Assembly: GCA_944320285.1 (NCBI GenBank)
Contig: CALUGX010000126.1
Coordinates: 21,498 to 85,497 of the forward strand
Length of the DNA stretch: 64,000 nt
Source of the DNA: an uncultured Prevotella sp.
Lineage (GTDB): Bacteria; Bacteroidota; Bacteroidia; Bacteroidales; Bacteroidaceae
Direction of reading: 5' to 3'
Part shown: piece after piece, positions 39,143 through 47,494 of the stretch
Numbering within the stretch: the stretch's first letter is position 1
How the letters are laid out: every line of letters begins with the position of its first letter
Translations under genes and position numbers: made by a program
Notes under the pieces: model-generated
What the model was told of the DNA's origin: nothing
Databases searched by the model: none
What the model saw: the letters and a program-made list of their open reading frames with translations, nothing else

Positions 39143-39478
39143 ATGGACGATGACAGGATAAATCGGATTTTTCTAATTCATAGTCATAAATTGCCGCCTG
39201 AAAGTCTTGGCTTCATAAGGGAGCGTTTACGACTGTGTAATGATGAAAGTCGTGTCAAGTTCGTGTTGTCGCAATTTAAAGACCCGGAATTGGCTTTGAT
39301 TTTTTCAATATTTTTTGGTTGGTTAGGTATAGACAGGTTTTATATAGACTCGGTCGGTATAGGTATAGGTAAGTTACTGACGTGCGGGGGTGCATCTTTA
39401 TGGTGGCTTATAGACTGTTTCATTATAATGGACGCCACCCGCCAGAAAAATCTTGATGCGTTGCTTGCTGTGTTGTAG
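39143..39478 (+). CDS. TM2-domain protein
   Basis: A 111-aa protein with a soluble N-terminal helix region and a TM2 domain of two short helices with the loop FFGWLGIDRFYIDSVGIGIG and GGASLWWLIDCF. The start is the ATG at 39143; an in-frame TTG at 39110 would add 11 residues. It is the third gene of the CD225-DUF2752-TM2 cluster. Function is unknown. Confidence 0.78.
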   Translation: MDDDRINRIFLIHSHKLPPESLGFIRERLRLCNDESRVKFVLSQFKDPELALIFSIFFGWLGIDRFYIDSVGIGIGKLLTCGGASLWWLIDCFIIMDATRQKNLDALLAVL

Positions 39479-39622
39479 CTTACGCAAAGGGGTGTTTTTT
39501 GCTTACATGAAGGAGTGAATGTAGGAGGCTTTTGTTTGTTGGCATATAGGATTTGATTGCTTGCCGGTAAATATTTTACTGTTAAGCACATAGGTGTATT
39601 ATTTATTTACGATTATTTTTAT

Positions 39623-39653
39623 TTTGCTTTTCGACCGATTTGCATTACCTTTG
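39623..39653 (+). promoter_or_regulatory. Promoter of the DMP19-like gene
   Basis: TTTG (39623-39626), 19-nt spacer, TACCTTTG (39646-39653): full consensus, with a leader of about 70 nt before 39730. Confidence 0.75.
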
Positions 39654-39729
39654 CATTCAATTTCGTATAGTGTAGATATTCTTAAAAAATGCCACTGGTT
39701 GTATGTAGGCATTAATGAAATGAAATATT

Positions 39730-40236
39730 ATGAACAAAGTTATTATAGCCGATGCAAAAGTACGTGAGGCTGTAGCAGTAGGGCTTGACGAATTTGTCAA
39801 TTTGTTTGCCGGCGCAGTGATAGATAGTGTGGGCGGGGAACTTAACGGAGAGACTATGGGACTGCTTAATGCTGACCAGATAACGCTTGTGGCATTTAAG
39901 TATCTGCATGATGAAGTTATGGACGGCGGTTTTGTACAGCTTATTTATAACGGTTTCGGCCCCTTCATTTTCTTTAATCCGTTTGCCAAGGCCGTGAGAG
40001 CATGGGGGCTTGATGATTTGGCGGCACTTGTGAACAAGGCCGGCAAGTTGTTCCGCAAATATGGGCGTGACATACAGCGCGATTGCAGCGATGAGGAGTT
40101 CATGGCGATGTTTGAACAATACCAGGAGTTTGACGACCTTGATGATAATTTTGTGGAGAATGAGGAACGTTGGGTTGAAGAAGTGGCAAGATACATTGAC
40201 GGCCATCTGGACAGCTTTGCGGAAATAACTGAATGA
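39730..40236 (+). CDS. DMP19-like (DUF4375) protein
   Basis: A 168-aa acidic protein. The DUF4375 core appears as YLHDEVMDGGFVQLIYNGFG...AVRAWGLDDLAALVNKA. The C-terminus is very acidic (EFDDLDDNFVENEERW). The namesake DMP19 of Neisseria is a DNA-mimic that binds a transcription regulator (family knowledge). Whether this one mimics DNA is inference. It has its own strong promoter and lies upstream of smpB. Confidence 0.7.
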   Translation: MNKVIIADAKVREAVAVGLDEFVNLFAGAVIDSVGGELNGETMGLLNADQITLVAFKYLHDEVMDGGFVQLIYNGFGPFIFFNPFAKAVRAWGLDDLAALVNKAGKLFRKYGRDIQRDCSDEEFMAMFEQYQEFDDLDDNFVENEERWVEEVARYIDGHLDSFAEITE

Positions 40237-40323
40237 TGAAAAATATAAAGAAGGGCACAGATGATTGAAAGACAGTTGCCGTAGATAGATACGGGCGTTG
40301 ACGCCTTAAATTACGATAGGGAA

Positions 40324-40803
40324 ATGAATAAGGAAGAAGAGCTGATAAGGAAGAAAAGTCCGGTAAACATACGCAATAAGAAAGCCTCATTTGAGTATTT
40401 CTTTGTTGAGACGTACACGGCGGGCATAGTGCTTACAGGAACAGAGATCAAGTCTATCCGCCAAGGCAAAGCCTCGCTGGTAGACAGCTATTGCTATATA
40501 CACAATGGTGAAGTATGGGTGAAGGGTATGAACATTTCGCCGTATTTCTTCGGCTCGTACAACAACCACGAGGCGAAGCGAGATCGCAAGTTACTGCTCA
40601 CCAAGCGCGAGATACATAAATTGCAGGAGGCCACGAAGCAGGTAGGTTTCACCATTGTCCCCATACTTGTCTTTATTGATGCCAAGGGCCACGCGAAGGT
40701 TGATATTGCCCTCGCTAAAGGTAAGAAGGAATATGACAAACGGCAGACCCTGAAAGAGAAAGAAGACCGTCGCGAGATGGATCGTGCAATGAAGCATTAT
40801 TAA
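40324..40803 (+). CDS. smpB: SsrA-binding protein SmpB
   Basis: A 159-aa tmRNA partner for rescue of stalled ribosomes. Motifs are [35 protein letters not shown] and the C-terminal basic tail [19 protein letters not shown]. Length and order are normal. No ssrA gene was recognised nearby. Confidence 0.95.
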   Translation: MNKEEELIRKKSPVNIRNKKASFEYFFVETYTAGIVLTGTEIKSIRQGKASLVDSYCYIHNGEVWVKGMNISPYFFGSYNNHEAKRDRKLLLTKREIHKLQEATKQVGFTIVPILVFIDAKGHAKVDIALAKGKKEYDKRQTLKEKEDRREMDRAMKHY

Positions 40804-40882
40804 TTTGTTTAATGAAAGAAAGCATTTTTAGGGAAGGAGTAAGTAGATGTGCTTAATTTTTACATCATAACAGTAAAGCAAA

Positions 40883-41506
40883 ATGATAAAAAACATAATA
40901 TTTGATCTTGGCGGCGTTATCATGACAATAGACCAAAACGAGGCGTTGCGCCGCTTTAAGGAATTAGGAGTGGCAGACATAGAGAGCAGGCTCGACCCTT
41001 ACACGCAGACCGGCATATTTGGCGACGTTGAGAAAGGCAAGATTACGGCGGAGGAGTTTCGCGTGTCACTAAGCCGCATTGTAGGGCGTACGCTGTCCTT
41101 CGATGAGTGTAAATACGGTTGGCTTGGTTATCGTAAAGAAGTGCCACAACGTAATCTTGACGTGCTGAAACGGTTGCGTGGTAATGGGTATCGCCTGATA
41201 CTTTTGTCAAACACAAATCCGTTTATGATGAGTTGGGCTTTGACTAAAGACTTTGACGGCGGTAATGGTTCACTTGAGGACTATTTCGATGCTCTTTATC
41301 TTAGTTTCCGTCTTGGCGTGATGAAACCAAATCTGAGATTTTTTCAAACCGTGACAGACAATGAGCATATCCAGCCCGAAGAATCTTTGTTCGTAGACGA
41401 CGGACCTCGCAATGTAGAGGCTGCCCGTCGGTTAGGCTTCAATACGATGTGCCCTGTGAACGGTGAAGACTGGACAGAAAAACTGATGGAGATGCTATCA
41501 AAATAA
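40883..41506 (+). CDS. HAD family hydrolase
   Basis: A 207-aa HAD phosphatase. Motif I is IFDLGGVIM, motif II is LILLSNTNP, the Lys of motif III is in LGVMKPNLRFF, and motif IV is SLFVDDGPRNVEAA. The DLGGV form, with Gly at the second Asp position, resembles the YihX (glucose-1-phosphatase) subgroup. The substrate is unknown. Confidence 0.85.
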   Translation: MIKNIIFDLGGVIMTIDQNEALRRFKELGVADIESRLDPYTQTGIFGDVEKGKITAEEFRVSLSRIVGRTLSFDECKYGWLGYRKEVPQRNLDVLKRLRGNGYRLILLSNTNPFMMSWALTKDFDGGNGSLEDYFDALYLSFRLGVMKPNLRFFQTVTDNEHIQPEESLFVDDGPRNVEAARRLGFNTMCPVNGEDWTEKLMEMLSK

Positions 41507-41519
41507 AAAGTGAAATCAA

Positions 41520-41550
41520 TGTGCAGTTTACAATAAAATTTGTAATTTTG
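41520..41550 (+). promoter_or_regulatory. Promoter of map
   Basis: TGTG (41520-41523), 19-nt spacer, TAATTTTG (41543-41550), 26 nt upstream of the map ATG. Confidence 0.6.
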
Positions 41551-41576
41551 CACATCGTTATATATGTTGTAAAACA

Positions 41577-42437
41577 ATGTTTAAGAAGAAAAGAAGATGG
41601 CATACACTGCCGGGACAGCCGCTTACCGAAATGGACAAGCAGGTAATGTACTGGGAGAACAAGGGAAAGCTTGTGCCTACACGCGACTTGATAAAGACCC
41701 CTGAACAGATAGAGGGAATACGCAAGAGTGGAGTAGTAAATAGCGGCGTTTTAGACGAAGTGGCCGCACACATACACGCAGGAATGAACACGGCTGAGAT
41801 AGACAAGATATGTTATGATTATTGTACGGCACATGGTGCTGTTCCTGCTTGTTTGAATTATGAGGGCTTTCCGAAAAGCGTATGCACAAGCATAAACGAA
41901 GTTGTGTGTCACGGTATACCTAAAGAAACCGACGTTTTGAAGGAAGGCGATATTGTAAACGTTGATTTCACCACTATACTCGATGGTTATTATGCCGACG
42001 CTTCGCGTATGTTTATCATAGGAAAGACGACAGCGGAGAAAGAACAACTCGTGCGCGTGACGAAAGAGTGTCTTGAAATAGGCGCAGAAGCGGCAAAGCC
42101 ATACGGTTTTGTTGGTGATATCGGTCATGCCATACAGAAGCATGCAGATAAATATCATTATGGCATTGTGCGAGATTTATGCGGTCATGGTGTAGGATTG
42201 AATTTTCACGAAGAGCCGGAGGTGATGCACTTCGGACACAAAGGTACTGGTATGTTGCTTGTGCCGGGTATGGTGTTCACTATAGAGCCGATGATTAATA
42301 TGGGCACATGGAAAGTGTTTATAGACGCCGACGATCCATACGGATGGGAGGTGATAACTGGCGATGAGAAACCGAGTGCCCAGTGGGAGCACACATTCCT
42401 GATGACGGAGCACGGCGTAGAGATCCTATCGGCCTAA
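41577..42437 (+). CDS. map: Methionine aminopeptidase type I
   Basis: A 286-aa cytoplasmic metallopeptidase that removes initiator Met. Metal ligands lie in NVDFTTILDGYYADASR (two Asp), GHGVGLNFHEEPEV (His), VFTIEPMIN and WEHTFLM (Glu). The N-terminal 40-residue extension (MFKKKRRWHTLPGQPL) is a feature of some longer type I enzymes. It lies 12 nt upstream of tsaD. Confidence 0.95.
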   Translation: MFKKKRRWHTLPGQPLTEMDKQVMYWENKGKLVPTRDLIKTPEQIEGIRKSGVVNSGVLDEVAAHIHAGMNTAEIDKICYDYCTAHGAVPACLNYEGFPKSVCTSINEVVCHGIPKETDVLKEGDIVNVDFTTILDGYYADASRMFIIGKTTAEKEQLVRVTKECLEIGAEAAKPYGFVGDIGHAIQKHADKYHYGIVRDLCGHGVGLNFHEEPEVMHFGHKGTGMLLVPGMVFTIEPMINMGTWKVFIDADDPYGWEVITGDEKPSAQWEHTFLMTEHGVEILSA

Positions 42438-42449
42438 AGAATGCTTGTT

Positions 42450-43475
42450 ATGGAAGACGTATATATATTAGGTATAGAAAGCAGTTGCGACGATACGTCG
42501 GCCGCAGTGTTGCGCAACGGCGTGTTGCTAAGTAACGTTACAGCATCGCAGGAGGTACATAGAGCATACGGCGGTGTTGTGCCGGAATTGGCATCGCGCG
42601 CCCACCAGCAGAACGTAGTGCCTGTCGTAGACCAAGCGTTGAAGCGCGCAGGCGTGGCGAAAGAGCAGTTGTCGGCCGTGGCATTCACACGCGGGCCGGG
42701 CCTGATGGGTTCGCTGCTTGTAGGTGTCAGTTTCGCCAAAGGGTTCGCCCGTTCGCTGAATATTCCTCTGATAGACGTAAATCATCTGCAGGGGCACGTA
42801 ATGGCGCATTTTATCAAAGAAAGTGATAATGATAAATCGGCTCCTCCATTACCGTTCATCTGCTTGCTCGTAAGCGGTGGCAATTCGCAGATTGTCAAGG
42901 TGAACACATATAATGATATGCAAGTGTTGGGACAAACCATTGACGACGCAGCTGGTGAGGCTATTGATAAATGTTCGAAAGTAATGGGATTGGGTTATCC
43001 AGGCGGTCCGATAATAGACAGGTTGGCACGCAAAGGCAATCCTCATGCGTATAAGTTCGCAGAGCCACATATTCAAGGACTTGATTACAGCTTTAGTGGT
43101 CTGAAAACATCTTTCTTGTACAGTTTGCGTGATTGGGTGAAAGACGACCCTGATTTTGTAGAGCACCATAAGGAAGATCTTGCCGCGAGCTTAGAGTTCA
43201 CGATAATTGACATATTGATGAAAAAATTAAAGCTCGCCGTAAAGCAGACAGGAATAAAGCACGTGGCTGTGGCAGGCGGTGTAAGCGCGAACACAGGACT
43301 TCGTAACGCATTCTATGAATATGCGGATAAATACGGCTGGACGATATACATCCCAAAGTTCAGCTATACCACGGACAATGCGGCGATGATAGGCATAACG
43401 GGTTATTATAAATATCTTGACAATGATTTTTGCCAGATAGATGCCCCGGCTTTCTCAAAGGTAACGTTTAAATAA
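42450..43475 (+). CDS. tsaD: tRNA N6-adenosine threonylcarbamoyltransferase
   Basis: A 341-aa ASKHA-fold protein that transfers threonylcarbamoyl to A37 of ANN-decoding tRNAs with TsaB/TsaE. ILGIESSCDDTSAAVL, AFTRGPGLMGSLLVG, the metal-binding NHLQGHVMAH and GGVSANTGLRNAF are hallmarks. The ATG at 42450 gives the usual N-terminus; one at 42441 adds three residues. Confidence 0.95.
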   Translation: MEDVYILGIESSCDDTSAAVLRNGVLLSNVTASQEVHRAYGGVVPELASRAHQQNVVPVVDQALKRAGVAKEQLSAVAFTRGPGLMGSLLVGVSFAKGFARSLNIPLIDVNHLQGHVMAHFIKESDNDKSAPPLPFICLLVSGGNSQIVKVNTYNDMQVLGQTIDDAAGEAIDKCSKVMGLGYPGGPIIDRLARKGNPHAYKFAEPHIQGLDYSFSGLKTSFLYSLRDWVKDDPDFVEHHKEDLAASLEFTIIDILMKKLKLAVKQTGIKHVAVAGGVSANTGLRNAFYEYADKYGWTIYIPKFSYTTDNAAMIGITGYYKYLDNDFCQIDAPAFSKVTFK

Positions 43476-43486
43476 AATATAAGAAA

Positions 43487-44005
43487 ATGGATTTCGAGAA
43501 TAAAATATTAAGCAGGGAAATCAGCCAATTTATTTGGGAAAAGGAAAAGACACTCGGCACGGCTGAAAGTTGCACTGGCGGAAGAATTGCCGAAGCAATA
43601 ATATTGATGCCCGGTGCATCAAACTATTTTAAGGGTAGCATAGTGTCTTACACCAATGAAATAAAGGAAAAAATACTTGGCGTAAGTCATGATGTGCTAG
43701 AGGAAAAGACAGCAGTATGTGAAGAGGTTGCAATAGCAATGGTCAAAGGTGCGATTGAAGCCTTGAATGTAGACTATGCAATTTCGGCAACAGGCTTTGC
43801 CGGTCCTTCAGGCGGAACGCATGATATACCCGTAGGCACGATATGGATAGCCTGTGGAAGTGCGGACGACATTGTGACAATGAAACTTGAGGGCGATAAA
43901 GGAAGGGAAATGAACCTCTCGAATGCCACGACGCAAGCACTTCAGTTGTTCTTGAATTATTTGACTGAACGTTTAAAGAATACAGGTGAGCAGGATTTGG
44001 ACTGA
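43487..44005 (+). CDS. CinA family protein (nicotinamide-nucleotide amidohydrolase domain)
   Basis: A 172-aa protein equal to the C-terminal PncC domain of CinA, without the N-terminal COG1058 domain. TAESCTGGRIAEAI and SATGFAGPSGGTHDIPVGT are the family blocks. It probably deamidates NMN to NaMN in pyridine nucleotide recycling. It starts 11 nt after tsaD. Confidence 0.88.
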   Translation: MDFENKILSREISQFIWEKEKTLGTAESCTGGRIAEAIILMPGASNYFKGSIVSYTNEIKEKILGVSHDVLEEKTAVCEEVAIAMVKGAIEALNVDYAISATGFAGPSGGTHDIPVGTIWIACGSADDIVTMKLEGDKGREMNLSNATTQALQLFLNYLTERLKNTGEQDLD

Positions 44006-44091
44006 CATTTCGATTGAGTATAGAAGCTATCAATATAAATTTGGTGATACCTATTAAAAAAAATTAAAACTCTTATTGTTGGCACAAATAT

Positions 44092-44122
44092 TTTGATAAT
44101 TCGGGAAAAGTTAGTAATTTTG
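44092..44122 (+). promoter_or_regulatory. Promoter of rpmB-rpmG-DUF4295
   Basis: TTTG (44092-44095), 19-nt spacer, TAATTTTG (44115-44122), full consensus, 51 nt upstream of rpmB. Confidence 0.78.
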
Positions 44123-44173
44123 CACTCTGTTTGGAATAAGTATCAAAAAATTAAACAAAAAACGTAGATAGTA

Positions 44174-44437
44174 ATGTCGAAGATTTGTCAAATAACAGGT
44201 AAAAAAGCTCAGATTGGAAATAATGTTTCACACTCAAAGCACCGTACAAAGCGTACTTTCGATGTGAACCTTTTCAGGAAGAAGTTTTATTACGTAGAGG
44301 AGCAGTGCTGGATTAGCCTTAGGATAAGTGCCGCAGGCCTGCGCCTGATTAACAAGGTAGGTTTGGATGCAGCCCTCAAACAAGCTGTTTCTAAAGGTTA
44401 TTGTGATTGGAAAGAGATTAAAGTAATAGGAGAATAA
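44174..44437 (+). CDS. rpmB: 50S ribosomal protein L28
   Basis: An 87-aa basic protein starting [20 protein letters not shown]. The longer C-terminus with [19 protein letters not shown] is the Bacteroidetes form. It is the first gene of a three-gene ribosomal operon. Confidence 0.95.
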   Translation: MSKICQITGKKAQIGNNVSHSKHRTKRTFDVNLFRKKFYYVEEQCWISLRISAAGLRLINKVGLDAALKQAVSKGYCDWKEIKVIGE

Positions 44438-44442
44438 TCACT

Positions 44443-44631
44443 ATGGCAAAGAAGGCTAAAGGTAATAGGGTTCAGGTTATACTGGAATGTACCGAAATGA
44501 AAAACAGTGGTCTTCCTGGAACGAGCCGTTATGTAACGACTAAGAACCGTAAGAACACTCCGGAGAGAATGGAATTGATGAAGTATAATCCTATCTTGAA
44601 GAAAATGACTCTTCACAAGGAAATTAAATAA
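44443..44631 (+). CDS. rpmG: 50S ribosomal protein L33
   Basis: A 62-aa protein ([20 protein letters not shown]...[22 protein letters not shown]). It lacks the zinc-binding Cys pairs, so it is the zinc-independent form. It starts 5 nt after rpmB. Confidence 0.95.
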   Translation: MAKKAKGNRVQVILECTEMKNSGLPGTSRYVTTKNRKNTPERMELMKYNPILKKMTLHKEIK

Positions 44632-44652
44632 GGATTTTAAAACTGTAATACA

Positions 44653-44811
44653 ATGGCAAAGAAAACCGTCGCAACCCTTCATGAAGGTTCAAAGGATGGG
44701 CGTGCTTATACAAAAGTTATCAAGATGGTTAAGAGCCCCAAGACTGGTGCTTACATCTTTGATGAGCAGATGGTGCCCAATGAGGCTGTTAAGGATTTTT
44801 TCAAGAACTAA
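44653..44811 (+). CDS. DUF4295 small protein
   Basis: A 52-aa basic protein, MAKKTVATLHEGSKDGRAYT then KVIKMVKSPKTGAYIFDEQM, ending VPNEAVKDFFKN. It always accompanies L33/L28 in Bacteroidetes (family knowledge) and is probably ribosome-associated. A strong intrinsic terminator follows 24 nt later. Confidence 0.9.
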   Translation: MAKKTVATLHEGSKDGRAYTKVIKMVKSPKTGAYIFDEQMVPNEAVKDFFKN

Positions 44812-44835
44812 TTGTTTATTGAACTTGATATAAAT

Positions 44836-44867
44836 AAAAAGGTCGCAATGAATTTTGCGACCTTTTT
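44836..44867 (+). terminator. Terminator of the L28/L33 operon
   Basis: A perfect 13-bp stem (44836-44848 with 44855-44867), 6-nt loop, A-tract before and T-tract after: a textbook intrinsic terminator. Confidence 0.9.
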
Positions 44868-44899
44868 ATTGTAAATGTGGGGGCATTTTATTAATTTTG
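44868..44899 (+). promoter_or_regulatory. Promoter of ftsY-rimO-HU genes
   Basis: ATTG (44868-44871), 20-nt spacer, TAATTTTG (44892-44899), directly after the terminator and 17 nt upstream of the ftsY ATG, which implies a very short leader. Confidence 0.65.
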
Positions 44900-44916
44900 T
44901 AGCAAAATATCAGATT

Positions 44917-45876
44917 ATGGGATTGTTCGGATTATTCAATAGGGATAAGAAAGAAACGCTTGACAAAGGACTTGAAAAAACAAAGCAAAGCGTTTTCTCT
45001 AAGATTGCAAGGGCTGTAGCTGGAAAATCGAAAGTGGATGACGATGTGCTTGACAATCTGGAGGAAGTGCTTATCACGTCGGATGTAGGCGTGGATACGA
45101 CGCTGAAAATAATTCGCCGCATAGAAGAGCGTGTGGCGCGTGACAAGTATGTATCTGTATCAGAACTTAATTCCATACTCCGAGACGAGATTGCTGCACT
45201 TCTGGCAGAGAGCAATTCGTTGGATAATGACGATTGGAACCTTCCGTCAGACCATACTCCTTACGTGATACTTGTGGTTGGCGTAAACGGTGTGGGCAAG
45301 ACAACCACAATCGGTAAACTTGCTTACCAGTTTAAGAAAGCAGGCAAGAAGGTTTATCTTGGGGCAGCCGATACATTTCGCGCCGCAGCTGTGGAGCAGT
45401 TGACGATTTGGGGTGAACGTGTGGGAGTGCCGGTAGTGAAGCAACAGATGGGTTCAGACCCTGCAAGTGTGGCGTTTGACACATTAAGTTCGGCTAAGGC
45501 AAATGGTGCAGACATTGTTTTGATAGATACGGCAGGAAGGTTGCATAATAAAGTCGGTCTGATGAATGAGCTTAAGAAGATCAAGGATGTCATGAAAAAG
45601 GTTATACCACAAGCACCAGACGAGGTGCTTCTCGTTCTTGACGGTTCAACAGGGCAGAACGCATTTGAGCAGGCAAAGCAATTTTCAGCTGTAACACAGA
45701 TAACAAGTCTTGCCATTACGAAGTTGGATGGAACGGCCAAGGGTGGTGTGGTCATAGGAATTTCAGATCAGCTTAAAGTGCCGGTTAAATACATTGGGTT
45801 GGGTGAAAAGATGGAGGATCTTCAACTTTTCAACAAAAAACAATTTGTTGATTCACTATTTAATACTGAAAAGTGA
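44917..45876 (+). CDS. ftsY: Signal recognition particle receptor FtsY
   Basis: A 319-aa SRP GTPase for co-translational membrane targeting. It has a short N-terminal domain beginning MGLFGLFNRDKKETL, an N domain, and a G domain with GVNGVGKTTTIGKL, DTFRAAAVEQL, DTAGRL and TKLDGTAKGG. The start is moved to 44917 because the upstream in-frame codons overlap the promoter. It overlaps rimO by 4 nt. Confidence 0.94.
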   Translation: MGLFGLFNRDKKETLDKGLEKTKQSVFSKIARAVAGKSKVDDDVLDNLEEVLITSDVGVDTTLKIIRRIEERVARDKYVSVSELNSILRDEIAALLAESNSLDNDDWNLPSDHTPYVILVVGVNGVGKTTTIGKLAYQFKKAGKKVYLGAADTFRAAAVEQLTIWGERVGVPVVKQQMGSDPASVAFDTLSSAKANGADIVLIDTAGRLHNKVGLMNELKKIKDVMKKVIPQAPDEVLLVLDGSTGQNAFEQAKQFSAVTQITSLAITKLDGTAKGGVVIGISDQLKVPVKYIGLGEKMEDLQLFNKKQFVDSLFNTEK

Positions 45877-47174
45877 AAAAGAACCAAATAGACTTCGTGA
45901 CCTTGGGTTGCTCAAAAAATCTCGTTGACAGTGAGCTTTTGATGAAACAATTTGAGGTTAATGGGTATAAATGTACTCATGACAGTAAAAATCCACAAGG
46001 CGAAATAGCAGTCATAAATACTTGTGGATTTATCGGTGACGCTAAGGAAGAAAGTATTAATACAATTCTTGAATTTGCTGAAGCTAAGGAGCAGGGACGC
46101 TTGAAAAAACTTTTTGTCATGGGGTGCCTTTCCCAAAGATATAAATCAGAGCTTGAGAAAGAAATCCCACAGGTAGACAAGTATTATGGAAAATTTGATT
46201 ATAAGCAGTTACTGAATGATTTAGGCAAGGCGGAAATACCTTCTTGTAAAGGCATGAGGCATTTGACAACTCCAAGTCACTACGCCTATGTTAAGATAAG
46301 CGAAGGATGCGACCGGCATTGTGCTTATTGTGCAATACCATTGATTACAGGACGTCATATTAGTAGGCCAAAAGCCGAAATTCTCGATGAAGTGCGTACC
46401 CTTGTCAGTGAAGGCGTAAAGGAATTTCAGCTTATTGCTCAAGAGTTGACTTTTTATGGTGTTGATATTGACGGAAAGCAACATATTGCCGAGCTCGTTT
46501 CAGAAATGGCAGATATTCCAGGTGTTGAGTGGATACGTTTGCATTACGCTTATCCTACGCATTTCCCATACGAGCTTCTAACTGTTATGCGTGAAAAGTC
46601 TAACGTCTGTAAGTATCTTGACATAGCCTTGCAGCATATTTCTGATAGGATGCTTTCAGCAATGCAAAGACACATTACTAAAGCGGAGACTTATGATTTT
46701 GTAAAAATGATAAGAGAGGAAGTCCCTGGTATTTGTTTGCGTACAACATTGATGGTAGGTTTCCCAAATGAAAGTGAAGAAGACTTTAGGGAGCTTGTTG
46801 AGTTTGCTAAGTGGGCGCGTTTTGAGCGTATGGGCGCTTTTGCGTATTCAGAAGAGGAAGGTACATACAGCGCAATACATTATGAAGACAATGTTAGTCC
46901 TGAAACCAAACAAGCGCGTCTTGACGAACTTATGGCTTTACAGCAGGAGATAAGTTCTGAAATCGCAGCGTCTAAGGTTGGAAAAGTTTTTAAGACGATA
47001 ATTGATAGAAAGGAAGGTGAGTTCTATGTTGGCAGAACTGAATACAGTTCTCCTGAAGTTGACCCGGAGGTTCTCATTTCTGTTGGTGAAAAGCGTCTTG
47101 TTAAAGGACGATTTTACAATGTTAAGATAACAGATTCAGAAGAATTTGATTTGTATGGTACAACTTGTTTCTGA
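45873..47174 (+). CDS. rimO: Ribosomal protein S12 methylthiotransferase RimO
   Basis: A 433-aa radical-SAM enzyme that adds a methylthio group to an Asp of S12. The N-terminal cluster Cys residues are in VTLGCSKNLVDSE, NTCGFIGDAKEES and VMGCLSQRY. The radical-SAM motif is CDRHCAYCAIP. The C-terminal TRAM domain begins near VFKTIIDRKEG. The GTG start overlaps the ftsY stop. Confidence 0.94.
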   Translation: MKKNQIDFVTLGCSKNLVDSELLMKQFEVNGYKCTHDSKNPQGEIAVINTCGFIGDAKEESINTILEFAEAKEQGRLKKLFVMGCLSQRYKSELEKEIPQVDKYYGKFDYKQLLNDLGKAEIPSCKGMRHLTTPSHYAYVKISEGCDRHCAYCAIPLITGRHISRPKAEILDEVRTLVSEGVKEFQLIAQELTFYGVDIDGKQHIAELVSEMADIPGVEWIRLHYAYPTHFPYELLTVMREKSNVCKYLDIALQHISDRMLSAMQRHITKAETYDFVKMIREEVPGICLRTTLMVGFPNESEEDFRELVEFAKWARFERMGAFAYSEEEGTYSAIHYEDNVSPETKQARLDELMALQQEISSEIAASKVGKVFKTIIDRKEGEFYVGRTEYSSPEVDPEVLISVGEKRLVKGRFYNVKITDSEEFDLYGTTCF

Positions 47175-47206
47175 TAAGTCTTCATTATTCTAAATCTTGA
47201 GCCGTC

Positions 47207-47494
47207 ATGAATAATAAAAGTTTTATTTCAGAGTTATCGCAGCGGTTAGGATATACGCAAGATGACGTCCAAAAGATTGTGAACACAGTAATTGATGCAA
47301 TGAATGATGCTTTTCAGCGTGGTGACGTGGTCGCGATACCAAAGTTTGGGGCATTTGAAGTAAAGAAGCGTTTGGAGCGTATTGTCGTGAACCCTGGTAC
47401 AAAGCAAAGGATGTTGGTGCCGCCGAAGCTTGTCCTTAGTTTCAAGCCTATTGCAGCGCTAAAGGAAAAGTTAAAGAATGGGGGACAAGCATAA
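47207..47494 (+). CDS. HU family DNA-binding protein
   Basis: A 95-aa nucleoid protein. The HU fold is clear: FISELSQRLGYTQDDVQKIV, IPKFGAFEVKKR and the DNA-arm region VNPGTKQRMLVPPKLVLSFKP. The stop overlaps the next start by one base (TAATG), so the two HU proteins are translated together. Confidence 0.9.
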   Translation: MNNKSFISELSQRLGYTQDDVQKIVNTVIDAMNDAFQRGDVVAIPKFGAFEVKKRLERIVVNPGTKQRMLVPPKLVLSFKPIAALKEKLKNGGQA

